Below are positions 42,294-50,444 of a DNA stretch of 64,000 bases, piece after piece. The notes beneath the pieces are model-generated. The model was not told the DNA's origin, did not search any database, and was given only the letters and a program-made list of their open reading frames with translations. Both the position numbers and the translations under genes were made by a program. The number at the start of each line of letters is the position of its first letter. Positions within the stretch are counted from its first letter, which is position 1. The stretch is taken from NCBI GenBank assembly GCA_964399965.1, contig CAYNRX010000004.1:1-64000 (forward strand), given 5' to 3'. Source of the DNA: UBA1381 sp964399965 (GTDB lineage Bacteria > Bacillota > Clostridia > UBA1381).

Positions 42294-43348
42294 GCGAGAA
42301 AGTTTTAATGAAAGGGAACGAGGCTATCGCCGAAGCGGCTATACGTTCCGGCTGCCGTCATTTCTTTGGTTATCCGATAACTCCGCAAACGGAGCTTTCG
42401 GCATATATGGCAAAAAAGATGCCCAAGATAGGGGGAACATTTTTGCAAGCCGAGAGCGAAGTGGCGGCTATAAATATGGTATACGGGGCTGCGGGCGCAG
42501 GGGTAAGAGTTATGACCAGCTCTTCAAGCCCTGGTATAAGCCTGAAATCCGAAGGTATAAGCTACATAGCAGGAGCCGATCTGCCCTGCGTTATCGTGGA
42601 TATAATGCGCGGAGGCCCGGGGCTTGGCGGTATTCAGCCTGCCCAGTCTGATTACTTTCAGGCGACAAGAGGCGGCGGGCATGGTGATTATCATTTGCTC
42701 GTATTGGCGCCGAACTCTGTTCAGGAAATGGTATATCTCACAGCGGACGCGTTTAATCTGGCCGATGAATATCGGATACCGGTCATGATTCTCGGTGACG
42801 GTACGCTCGGACAGATGATGGAGCCGGTAAACTTTGATAATATGCCGGAGCCGGTTTTTGCAGAGAAAAATTGGGCAGCCTGCGGACATAAAAACAGCCG
42901 TGAGCATAATGTGATAAATACGCTCTACCTTACCCCGAAAGAGCTCGAGGATACAGTCATAGAACGTCAGAAAAAATATGATACGATAAAGGCAAACGAG
43001 GCTCGCTTTGAAGAAATGTATACCGAAGATGCGGATATTATCGTTTCTTCCTACGGCATAACCTCAAGAGTTGTGGAAAGTGCGGTCAAGCAGCTGCGCG
43101 AAGAAGGGCTGAGAATAGGAATGATCCGCCCGATAACGCTGTGGCCATTCCCGAAGGAGGCCTTTGAGCGTTCTAACGCCAAGGCATACCTGTCGGTAGA
43201 AATGAGTATGGGACAGATGATCGAGGATATTAAGCTGGCCTTAAACGGCAGGGCGCCGGTGTATTTTTACGGCAGAACGGGCGGCATAATCCCATCGCCG
43301 GATGAGATCATCGGCAAAATAAGAGAAATAGCCGGGGAGGTGCTGTGA
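42290..43348 (+). CDS. 2-oxoacid:ferredoxin oxidoreductase, alpha subunit
   Basis: A 352-residue subunit with the pyrimidine-binding TPP domain and transketolase C-terminal domain. Motifs: GCRHFFGYPITPQTEL, FLQAESEVAAINMVYGAA, TSSSSPGISLKSEGISY and IMRGGPGLGGIQPAQSDY. The family is annotated as VorB or KorA, so the substrate is branched-chain 2-oxoacids or 2-oxoglutarate; the sequence alone does not decide. The enzyme oxidatively decarboxylates the 2-oxoacid to acyl-CoA, or runs in reverse for carboxylation. Confidence 0.93.
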   Translation: MSEKVLMKGNEAIAEAAIRSGCRHFFGYPITPQTELSAYMAKKMPKIGGTFLQAESEVAAINMVYGAAGAGVRVMTSSSSPGISLKSEGISYIAGADLPCVIVDIMRGGPGLGGIQPAQSDYFQATRGGGHGDYHLLVLAPNSVQEMVYLTADAFNLADEYRIPVMILGDGTLGQMMEPVNFDNMPEPVFAEKNWAACGHKNSREHNVINTLYLTPKELEDTVIERQKKYDTIKANEARFEEMYTEDADIIVSSYGITSRVVESAVKQLREEGLRIGMIRPITLWPFPKEAFERSNAKAYLSVEMSMGQMIEDIKLALNGRAPVYFYGRTGGIIPSPDEIIGKIREIAGEVL

Positions 43349-43349
43349 A

Positions 43350-44102
43350 ATGAGCAAAATAATATTTGAAAAGCCAAAGTCGCTTTTGCCAACGCCGTTC
43401 CATTACTGCCCGGGATGTACGCATGGAATAGCGCACAGGTTGGTGTGCGAGGTGCTGGATGAATTGGATATAGAAGGAAACACGGTAGGAGTGGCGCCTG
43501 TCGGTTGTGCGGTGACGGCCTATAACTATTTTGGCTGTGATATCCAGCAGGCCGCTCACGGCCGGGCTCCGGCTGTTGCAACAGGGATAAAAAGAGCGTT
43601 GCCCGACCGAGTGGTGTTCACGTATCAGGGCGATGGAGACCTGGCGGCTATCGGTACAGCCGAGACCGTTCACGCGGCGACCCGTGGTGAGAACATTACT
43701 ATTATATTTATAAATAACGCTATCTATGGAATGACCGGCGGCCAGATGGCTCCTACCTCACTTCCGGGACAGGTGACTCAGACTTCGCCATACGGACGTG
43801 ACGTAAAGACCCAGGGATACCCTATAAGGGTATGCGAGATGCTTTCAACGCTCGACGGCCCATCATATATCGCCCGCTGCTCGTTGGACAGCGTAAAGAA
43901 TATCAAGGATGCGAAAAAATCAATAAAGAAGGGATTTGAATACCAGTTACAGGGCAAAGGATTTTCGCTGATAGAGCTTTTATCCACGTGTCCGACTAAC
44001 TGGGGAATGTCGGCGCCGGAAGCGATGAAATTCGTCCGGGATAAGATGATACCGTATTATCCTCTGGGAGTATTTAAGGACATAGGGGAGGCGGAGAAAT
44101 GA
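43350..44102 (+). CDS. 2-oxoacid:ferredoxin oxidoreductase, beta (TPP) subunit
   Basis: A 250-residue TPP-binding subunit. The TPP/Mg motif is GDGDLAAIGTAETVHAA followed by NNAIYGMTGGQ; CPGCTHGIAH near residue 20 contributes the Cys seen in this family. It starts 1 nt after the alpha subunit and overlaps gamma by 4 nt. Confidence 0.95.
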   Translation: MSKIIFEKPKSLLPTPFHYCPGCTHGIAHRLVCEVLDELDIEGNTVGVAPVGCAVTAYNYFGCDIQQAAHGRAPAVATGIKRALPDRVVFTYQGDGDLAAIGTAETVHAATRGENITIIFINNAIYGMTGGQMAPTSLPGQVTQTSPYGRDVKTQGYPIRVCEMLSTLDGPSYIARCSLDSVKNIKDAKKSIKKGFEYQLQGKGFSLIELLSTCPTNWGMSAPEAMKFVRDKMIPYYPLGVFKDIGEAEK

Positions 44103-44635
44103 AAACGAATAAGATCATAATTTCCGGATTCGGCGGGCAGGGGATACTGTTTGCCGGCAAGATATTAGCGGAAGCGGCATTGCTTAAAGGAAAGGAGCTT
44201 TCCTGGTTACCGTCCTACGGCCCGGAAATGCGCGGCGGCACGGCAAACTGCCATGTTATAATTTCCGATGAAAAGGTCGGTTCGCCGATAATAATGGCTC
44301 CCGATATCCTTATTGCAATGAATCAGCCTTCGCTGGAAAAGTTTGAAATGACAGTTTCCGCAGGAGGGAAGCTGTTTATTGACAGCTCTCTGATCCAGAG
44401 AAGATCCGAACGCAGCGACGCTGAAGCGTGTTACATACCGGCTACACAGCTGGCTGTGGAGAACGGCCACGGTAACCTTGCAAACATGGTTATGCTGGGT
44501 GCGCTATTGCGTCATACCGAGATATTTACGCTTGATGAGATCCGCGCTGCGGTCGACATGGCGCTGCCCCAGAAGAGAAAAAATCTGCTCGATGTGGATA
44601 TGGGCGCCGTAATGACGGGCTACAATTTTACATAA
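44099..44635 (+). CDS. 2-oxoacid:ferredoxin oxidoreductase, gamma subunit
   Basis: A 178-residue subunit of the POR gamma type, with ISGFGGQGILFAGKILAEAA at the N-terminus, SYGPEMRGGTANCHVIIS and later NMVMLGALLRHTEIF. It probably takes part in CoA binding and complex assembly. Last gene of the delta-alpha-beta-gamma operon; a terminator follows 54 nt later. Confidence 0.95.
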   Translation: MKTNKIIISGFGGQGILFAGKILAEAALLKGKELSWLPSYGPEMRGGTANCHVIISDEKVGSPIIMAPDILIAMNQPSLEKFEMTVSAGGKLFIDSSLIQRRSERSDAEACYIPATQLAVENGHGNLANMVMLGALLRHTEIFTLDEIRAAVDMALPQKRKNLLDVDMGAVMTGYNFT

Positions 44636-44689
44636 GCGCTGAGTACAGCAAAGACGCAAGTCCATGAAAAATCCAAATATAAAAAGAGT

Positions 44690-44730
44690 GGCACAGCCGC
44701 GGTTTCGCACTGCGACTGTGCCGTTCTTTT
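44690..44730. terminator. Bidirectional terminator after the oxidoreductase operon
   Basis: GGCACAG...CTGTGCC stem, extended inside by CGC/GCG with a bulge. Plus side ends GTTCTTTT, minus side ACTCTTTTTATA. It lies between convergent transcripts. Confidence 0.85.
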
Positions 44731-44743
44731 ATAGCTGAAATTT

Positions 44744-45763
44744 TTAACGCTGCGTCAATGCTTTTTGTGCACGCTCCCATAGGTAATGGAAGATCAAGGC
44801 AAATGCGTATTGTATCAAAAAATAGCAGACCGTATAAACAGTATAGTATTTATCCCAGTCAAAAAACGGGAGGATAAAATCCTGAATGCCCATTAAAAGT
44901 GTGTTTGCCAGATAAAGCTCAAAGCATATCTTGCCGCTTTTATGTATAAAACGCATGAGTGGATTTTGCGGCTTTAGACGTGAGAGTATTCCGCACAATA
45001 TCAGGACTAGTCCGGGGGCGGTGAGCATGGCGCACAGCATGTCAAGACCAAGGGTGCCAACGGGAATAAGCATTCGGCGCAGGATGTAAATGGCAATTAT
45101 CGCTAATCCTGCAACCGCTACCAAAATGTATGCAGAACGGCACGAAAGCTCTTTTCCGCTGGCGGAATACGATGCCCATAGAAAGCCGACCAAAAACGAA
45201 GGGGCGCGGAGCGTGAACAGGCAAAATTTACTCTTACCCAGTATCACCAGCAGTAATGATCCCAGAACACAGCAAAGGATAGATATCGCAGTAATATAGC
45301 GGCGGTTTTGGCTGCGGCTTATAGCAGCAAAATAAAACGGCGCGATGAAATACATCGCGAACAGTGCCGAGGTATACCAGCCGAAAGAAGCGCCGGCACC
45401 TACCCAGAACTGTATAGAAAAAATATTGGCAATGATACCGGTCCACTTTATCGTGTTCATAGCATAACACATTATGCAGTAAGGTATAACGACGACCAGA
45501 TATTTTAAGTATATCTTTTTGAACCGCCGTATGTAAAAAGGGAAAGGCTTGCTATTTTTCAAAAGCGAAAAATATATGCCAAAACCGGAAACAAGGAAGA
45601 ATATATCTACCCCGAGGTAACCAATATCTTTGGGGAATATTCGTATAACAGCAGTCCCGTCAGCAAGCCTTCCAAAACAGCTATGGAGCACGAGTACGGC
45701 TATTATCCCTATACCCATAAGATATGTGCGGTATACGCTTACATTGCGCAGAGTCAAGATCAT
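44744..45763 (-). CDS. Acyltransferase 3 family membrane protein
   Basis: A 339-residue protein with about ten membrane helices. Family features: GIIAVLVLHSCFG with the conserved His, LGVDIFFLVSGFGIYFSL, and RRFKKIYLKYLVVV. It is likely to acylate an envelope polymer. The predicted promoter at 45788-45816 rules out the longer open frame upstream, leaving ATG at 45763; GGAG is only 2 nt away, so TTG at 45757 is an alternative. It is monocistronic. Confidence 0.85.
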   Translation of the reverse strand: MILTLRNVSVYRTYLMGIGIIAVLVLHSCFGRLADGTAVIRIFPKDIGYLGVDIFFLVSGFGIYFSLLKNSKPFPFYIRRFKKIYLKYLVVVIPYCIMCYAMNTIKWTGIIANIFSIQFWVGAGASFGWYTSALFAMYFIAPFYFAAISRSQNRRYITAISILCCVLGSLLLVILGKSKFCLFTLRAPSFLVGFLWASYSASGKELSCRSAYILVAVAGLAIIAIYILRRMLIPVGTLGLDMLCAMLTAPGLVLILCGILSRLKPQNPLMRFIHKSGKICFELYLANTLLMGIQDFILPFFDWDKYYTVYTVCYFLIQYAFALIFHYLWERAQKALTQR

Positions 45764-45787
45764 CACTCCGTAGTTATTATTTTCTTT

Positions 45788-45816
45788 ATTATACCTTATG
45801 TGCCTATAAAAATCAA
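45788..45816 (-). promoter_or_regulatory. Promoter of the minus-strand acyltransferase
   Basis: TTGATT and TATAAT on the minus strand with a 17-bp spacer, about 25 nt before the chosen start. Confidence 0.75.
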
Positions 45817-45868
45817 GCAAAACCCGCATAAAACACGAGGGAAAATTATTTTTGGACATTTATAGAAC

Positions 45869-45897
45869 TTGCAAAAATATAAGTGATATGGTATAAT
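45869..45897 (+). promoter_or_regulatory. ftsK promoter
   Basis: TTGCAA and TATAAT separated by 17 bp, about 55 nt before the ftsK ATG. Confidence 0.8.
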
Positions 45898-45959
45898 ATT
45901 TCAGTCAGCTGCATATCGCCGTAAAATACGGCGGAAGATCCGGCAGCAAGGAGGAATAC

Positions 45960-48452
45960 ATGGCAGCAAAACAAAAACGCGGCACAGCGCAAAGAAAACG
46001 CAGTGCCGGAAAAAATAAAAAACAGGAAGCAAACGAAAGCTATCTGTCGATAGGTATGTACTTGTTCATATTGATGATAGTTACGGTACTTCTTTTGATA
46101 TTTACATACATAGACAGCGGAGGAGCAGTAAATGGGGCTGTCCGCAGCTGTATATTCGGTATCTTCGGTGCGTCGGCTTACGGAGTGCCGTTTGTGCTGG
46201 GGGCAAATACCGTCTATCTTGCGGCGGTGGGCGATAAAAAGAAATTCTGGCTGAAGATGCTTTTATCGTTTTTTGCGATCCTTAATGTAAGCTCGATAAT
46301 ACATCTCATATCGGCTTACGATGTACCGGTATCGCTTGCTTACCGATTCGGTTCGGAAGACGGCATCGGCGGCGGCTTTCTTGGAGCTTGCGTAGCGGTA
46401 TCGTTTAATGCTTTGTTCCACAGGATAGCATCGTTAGTGATACTTTTCGTGACACTGGTGCTTCTTTTGCAATCACTTACCGGAATAAATGCTGTAAGGC
46501 GCATTTACCGTTTCATGAAAGGCTATTACACCGGATACAGGGACGGATACAGACGCCCTCCGGCGGAGGATCCGCAGCTTAAGGCCTATGAGCTGGCGCA
46601 GAAAAGGGCGCGTCAGCGAATGGACAGGCGGGAGCAGCGGATTGCGCAAACAATGAACTCCGCCCAGGAATTTGCCGAGGATACCGTGCGAAAACGTCCG
46701 CCGGAAAAGCAGCCAAAGACCGCTAAAAAGGATAAACAGCCCAAAAGAGAAGAGGAAGAATTTACATCTAACGGCTTGGAAGAGATATTTGGCGATATCA
46801 TATCACAAAATACTTCCGAACACAAAAAGGCTGACGCAACGGAAGAAAAGCAGCCGCCTGCCGCCGAGGTCAAGGACAAACCTGCCCCGGAGGTGAAGAG
46901 CAAAAGGGAGACAAAGAAGCTTTCCGAGGCGGAAAAATTGTCATTCCACGAAGAGATGGATCGGGCGATAGACGGGCCGGAGCTTCAATATATTTATCCG
47001 GAAACAGACCTGCTTGATCCGCCCAAACCGGGTTCGACAGATATGCGCCAGGAAATGTATGAAACAGCAAATAAACTAATACAGGTGCTGGAGGATTTCG
47101 GCGTAAAGGCAAAGCTGTCACAGGTCACACAAGGGCCGACAGTAACGCGGTATGAGATACAGCCCTCAAGCGGCGTCAAGCTGTCAAAAATCGAAGGACT
47201 TGCCAAGGATATCGCCTTGAATCTTGCAGTCCCTAACGTACTTATCGCACCGGTGCCGGGTAAGGCGGCAGTTGGAATAGAGATACCGAACAACGAGATA
47301 GGTTCCGTCAGCATAAGAGAGCTGTTTGAATCGCCCAAGTTTAAAAATTCCAGATCCAAACTGACAATAGCCCTCGGGAAGGATATAGGCGGCAGCGTTG
47401 TTGTCGGCGACATAGCAAAAATGCCGCATGTGCTTATTGCCGGTCAGACAGGCTCCGGTAAATCAGTCTGCATAAACACTATTATTGTAAGCCTGATCTA
47501 CAAAGCTTCGCCAAACGATGTTAAACTCATCATGGTTGATCCCAAAGTGGTTGAATTGGGAGTGTACAACGGGCTTCCGCATTTGCTGATTCCTGTCGTG
47601 ACCGATCCCAAAAAGGCCGCCGGAGCGCTCAACTGGGCAGTCACGGAAATGATGCGCCGCTATGATTTGTTTGCGGAAACGATGGTGAGGAATCTTGAAG
47701 GATACAACAAGCTGATGGAAAAGACCGGCGGTGAAAAACTGCCCAGTATCGTGATCATCATAGACGAGCTGGCCGATTTGATGATGGTAGCCGCAAAAGA
47801 GGTAGAGGATTACATTTGCCGTCTGGCACAGCTGGCAAGAGCGGCCGGGCTGCACCTGATAATCGCCACTCAAAGACCGTCTGTGGACGTTATAACCGGC
47901 CTTATAAAAGCTAACGTTCCCTCAAGGATAGCCTTTGCCGTTGCCAGCCAGGTGGACAGCCGCACAATACTCGACCGCGGCGGTGCAGAAAAGCTTTTGG
48001 GACGCGGAGACATGCTCTACGCCCCGGCAGGACAAAGGAATCCTACCAGAGTGCAGGGTGCGTTTGTATCCGATGCGGAAATAGAACGGATACTTGATTT
48101 CCTCAAGGAAACAGGCGAGGAAACTCATTACAGCGAGGATCTGGCAGAGCATATCGAACGCTGTTCGGCAGGAGACAATGGAGTTACTCCGGATGAGGAG
48201 GATGACGGCGATGAGCTTTTACCGGATGCTATACAGCTGGCGGTGGAGCTGGGGCAGATATCAACGGCAATGATACAGCGTAGACTTTCGGTTGGCTATT
48301 CGCGCGCAGGAAGGATCATCGACCAGATGGAAGCACGAGGGATAATAAGCGGCCCCAATGGTTCAAAGCCGCGTCAGGTATATATGAGCCGTGCAGAGCT
48401 TATGAACAGCAGCGCGGGAGAAAAGGAAGCGGAGGATATACAGGAGCAGTGA
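45960..48452 (+). CDS. ftsK: DNA translocase FtsK/SpoIIIE
   Basis: An 830-residue septal DNA pump. Four membrane helices occupy about residues 25-185 after a basic N-terminus. A charged linker (about 200-345) follows, then the alpha/beta motor domain: AGQTGSGKSVCINT (Walker A), VIIIDELADLMMV (Walker B) and IATQRPSVDVITG. The C-terminal gamma winged helix (SVGYSRAGRIIDQMEARGII) would read KOPS/SRS-type sequences. It moves chromosome ends during division or sporulation. Strong RBS AAGGAGGAA. It is followed 25 nt later by a secreted-protein gene. Confidence 0.97.
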   Translation: MAAKQKRGTAQRKRSAGKNKKQEANESYLSIGMYLFILMIVTVLLLIFTYIDSGGAVNGAVRSCIFGIFGASAYGVPFVLGANTVYLAAVGDKKKFWLKMLLSFFAILNVSSIIHLISAYDVPVSLAYRFGSEDGIGGGFLGACVAVSFNALFHRIASLVILFVTLVLLLQSLTGINAVRRIYRFMKGYYTGYRDGYRRPPAEDPQLKAYELAQKRARQRMDRREQRIAQTMNSAQEFAEDTVRKRPPEKQPKTAKKDKQPKREEEEFTSNGLEEIFGDIISQNTSEHKKADATEEKQPPAAEVKDKPAPEVKSKRETKKLSEAEKLSFHEEMDRAIDGPELQYIYPETDLLDPPKPGSTDMRQEMYETANKLIQVLEDFGVKAKLSQVTQGPTVTRYEIQPSSGVKLSKIEGLAKDIALNLAVPNVLIAPVPGKAAVGIEIPNNEIGSVSIRELFESPKFKNSRSKLTIALGKDIGGSVVVGDIAKMPHVLIAGQTGSGKSVCINTIIVSLIYKASPNDVKLIMVDPKVVELGVYNGLPHLLIPVVTDPKKAAGALNWAVTEMMRRYDLFAETMVRNLEGYNKLMEKTGGEKLPSIVIIIDELADLMMVAAKEVEDYICRLAQLARAAGLHLIIATQRPSVDVITGLIKANVPSRIAFAVASQVDSRTILDRGGAEKLLGRGDMLYAPAGQRNPTRVQGAFVSDAEIERILDFLKETGEETHYSEDLAEHIERCSAGDNGVTPDEEDDGDELLPDAIQLAVELGQISTAMIQRRLSVGYSRAGRIIDQMEARGIISGPNGSKPRQVYMSRAELMNSSAGEKEAEDIQEQ

Positions 48453-48477
48453 TGCAGGGACGAAAGGAGCGGTGAGG

Positions 48478-50433
48478 ATGAAAAACATTATCAAGGCAGC
48501 CGTATTAGTATCAGCATTTTTGCTGACAGCTCCGGCCGCATATGCCGAGGTCGTAGGAGAGGCCGTTATAACTGATATCGGAGCGTTTATCGACTATCTG
48601 CCGATAAGCTCGTACAACGTTGACGGCAGCACCTATATACAGGCTGAGGATCTGCGCAGCTATGGCTTTGATGTGGTATGGGACGAGAGTGCAAGGACGC
48701 TTGATATTGCGCCAAACGGAAGCGAACCGAAATCACTGCTAAATAGCGAAGAGATAAATACTCTAAAAGAGGATATAGACTCCGGCAGCCATATGTACGA
48801 TATATATTCAACCGATATTGTCACCAGGATCTGTGGCGATACGGTAAACGGTTGTTCTCTCGACGGTGTTATGCTGATAAAATTCAGAGACCTTGAAAGA
48901 TGCGCATATATAAATTTTGACGAGGAATACCGCACGGCTTCCGCTGAAGTGACACGCTACTGTATGGAAAAGGCGTATGAGGCGGCAGATAAGCAGATTC
49001 TTGATTTGGGAAGCGGCAAGGTTTACACGGGAGAGGTGCAAAACGGCGTGCCGCACGGCATAGGCAGGCTTACGCAGACGGGTACGCAAATGCTATGCTC
49101 GACCTCCGGACGCGGATCATATCCAATCTACAATTATGATCATGACGAGGAATACACCGATACGTATACGGGATATTTTGAAAACGGCCTGCAAAACGGC
49201 GCGTTTTACTCCGTCACACGTCCCGTTGTCCGTCTTGGTTCAATGTATCAGCATAACGGCATGGAATTTCTATCAACGGCGTACGCCTGCGAATATTATA
49301 GCGGCGGGACGCTTATGTCCGTGTCCGGCGAAGTTAATATTAACTCTGAGGAAAATATAATGGGTACGCCCGCAAGGTCGGAGTACGTATATGTAGGCAA
49401 TAATACATTCAAGGGCTGGTACTATTTAAATCGTATAAGCGATATGGAAAGCTGTCAATTGTCTCCCAGTAAAGCTATGGTTTACGGAGGGCAGATGAGA
49501 GGCGGCAGCGGCTTAGATTACAATCTGACACGCCATCGCTTCCGTGACGAGAACGTGAAATTTATCTCCTGCGGCGACGAGAGCTATTACAGTTACGCCA
49601 TAAGCGAGGACGGTGACTTGTACGTTTGGGGATTCGGCATACCTACCTCCGACTCGCTGTACGAAAACCCCTTTTATGTCAGACGAAATGTGGGCGAGTT
49701 TGGTAGACCATATACAGACAGTTCGATGTTCACACTTGCAAATTATCGTGTGATTGCCCGTGATAATAAGATGTACCTGATAAATTATACGTTTGACGAT
49801 TCAAAGGACACTCTTGTCCGCGAAAATGTTGCCGAAACGGAGCGAACGATGTATCTGACAACAGATGGCAGTCTGTATCTGTATCATACCTCGGGAAACG
49901 TGATAGACCAAAGCGGAGAAAATGATATGCTTATCGATACGGACGTGGCGCATATAAGCAACGGCACGTATCTTAAAAACGACGGCACCGTATGGCTTAT
50001 CAGCGTTGACAATGAGCAAAATGTAACAAAACACCAAAAAATTGCCGAAAATGCGCAAATCCTGGCAAGCTATGATAATTATTATTGCAGCGTGGCATAT
50101 ATATCAAATGACGGCGAGGTATTTTACTGCTATAATGTGTATGATGAAGAAAAGGATTTTGTGAAGATTGCCGACAGTGCAAAAAAGGTTAAGGTATCAA
50201 GCGGAAGCATCAGTGTATTGAACACTGACGATACCTTATATCGTATAAATGTTAGCGATGGCGTGCCGGGCGAGGCGGTGCACGTAATGGACAATGCGGT
50301 GGATTTTAACGATTTTTGCAATATTGCTGTAACGCAGGACGGCAAGCTGTGGAGAGTCAGCATTACAGACGGCGAGGTAAGCAGGACGCAGCTGTTTGCG
50401 TACAGGTCAAATCTGGTATATTCGGAAGAATAG
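48478..50433 (+). CDS. Secreted protein with stalk, MORN-like and RCC1-like repeats
   Basis: A 651-residue exported protein. Residues 1-24 are a signal peptide ending AAYAEV. Residues about 30-80 resemble half of a copper-amine-oxidase-like stalk domain (VDGSTYIQAEDLRSYGFDVV). About 180-300 has MORN-like motifs (YTGEVQNGVPHGIGRL, YTGYFENGLQNGAFY). From about 350 onward there are repeats like RCC1/YncE propeller blades (ISCGDESYYSYAISEDGDLY, YLTTDGSLYLYH, YLKNDGTVWLI). It may form a surface beta-propeller. The ATG at 48478 follows AAAGGAGC by 8 nt. Not matched to a known function. Confidence 0.7.
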   Translation: MKNIIKAAVLVSAFLLTAPAAYAEVVGEAVITDIGAFIDYLPISSYNVDGSTYIQAEDLRSYGFDVVWDESARTLDIAPNGSEPKSLLNSEEINTLKEDIDSGSHMYDIYSTDIVTRICGDTVNGCSLDGVMLIKFRDLERCAYINFDEEYRTASAEVTRYCMEKAYEAADKQILDLGSGKVYTGEVQNGVPHGIGRLTQTGTQMLCSTSGRGSYPIYNYDHDEEYTDTYTGYFENGLQNGAFYSVTRPVVRLGSMYQHNGMEFLSTAYACEYYSGGTLMSVSGEVNINSEENIMGTPARSEYVYVGNNTFKGWYYLNRISDMESCQLSPSKAMVYGGQMRGGSGLDYNLTRHRFRDENVKFISCGDESYYSYAISEDGDLYVWGFGIPTSDSLYENPFYVRRNVGEFGRPYTDSSMFTLANYRVIARDNKMYLINYTFDDSKDTLVRENVAETERTMYLTTDGSLYLYHTSGNVIDQSGENDMLIDTDVAHISNGTYLKNDGTVWLISVDNEQNVTKHQKIAENAQILASYDNYYCSVAYISNDGEVFYCYNVYDEEKDFVKIADSAKKVKVSSGSISVLNTDDTLYRINVSDGVPGEAVHVMDNAVDFNDFCNIAVTQDGKLWRVSITDGEVSRTQLFAYRSNLVYSEE

Positions 50434-50444
50434 GAAGACAGGAT

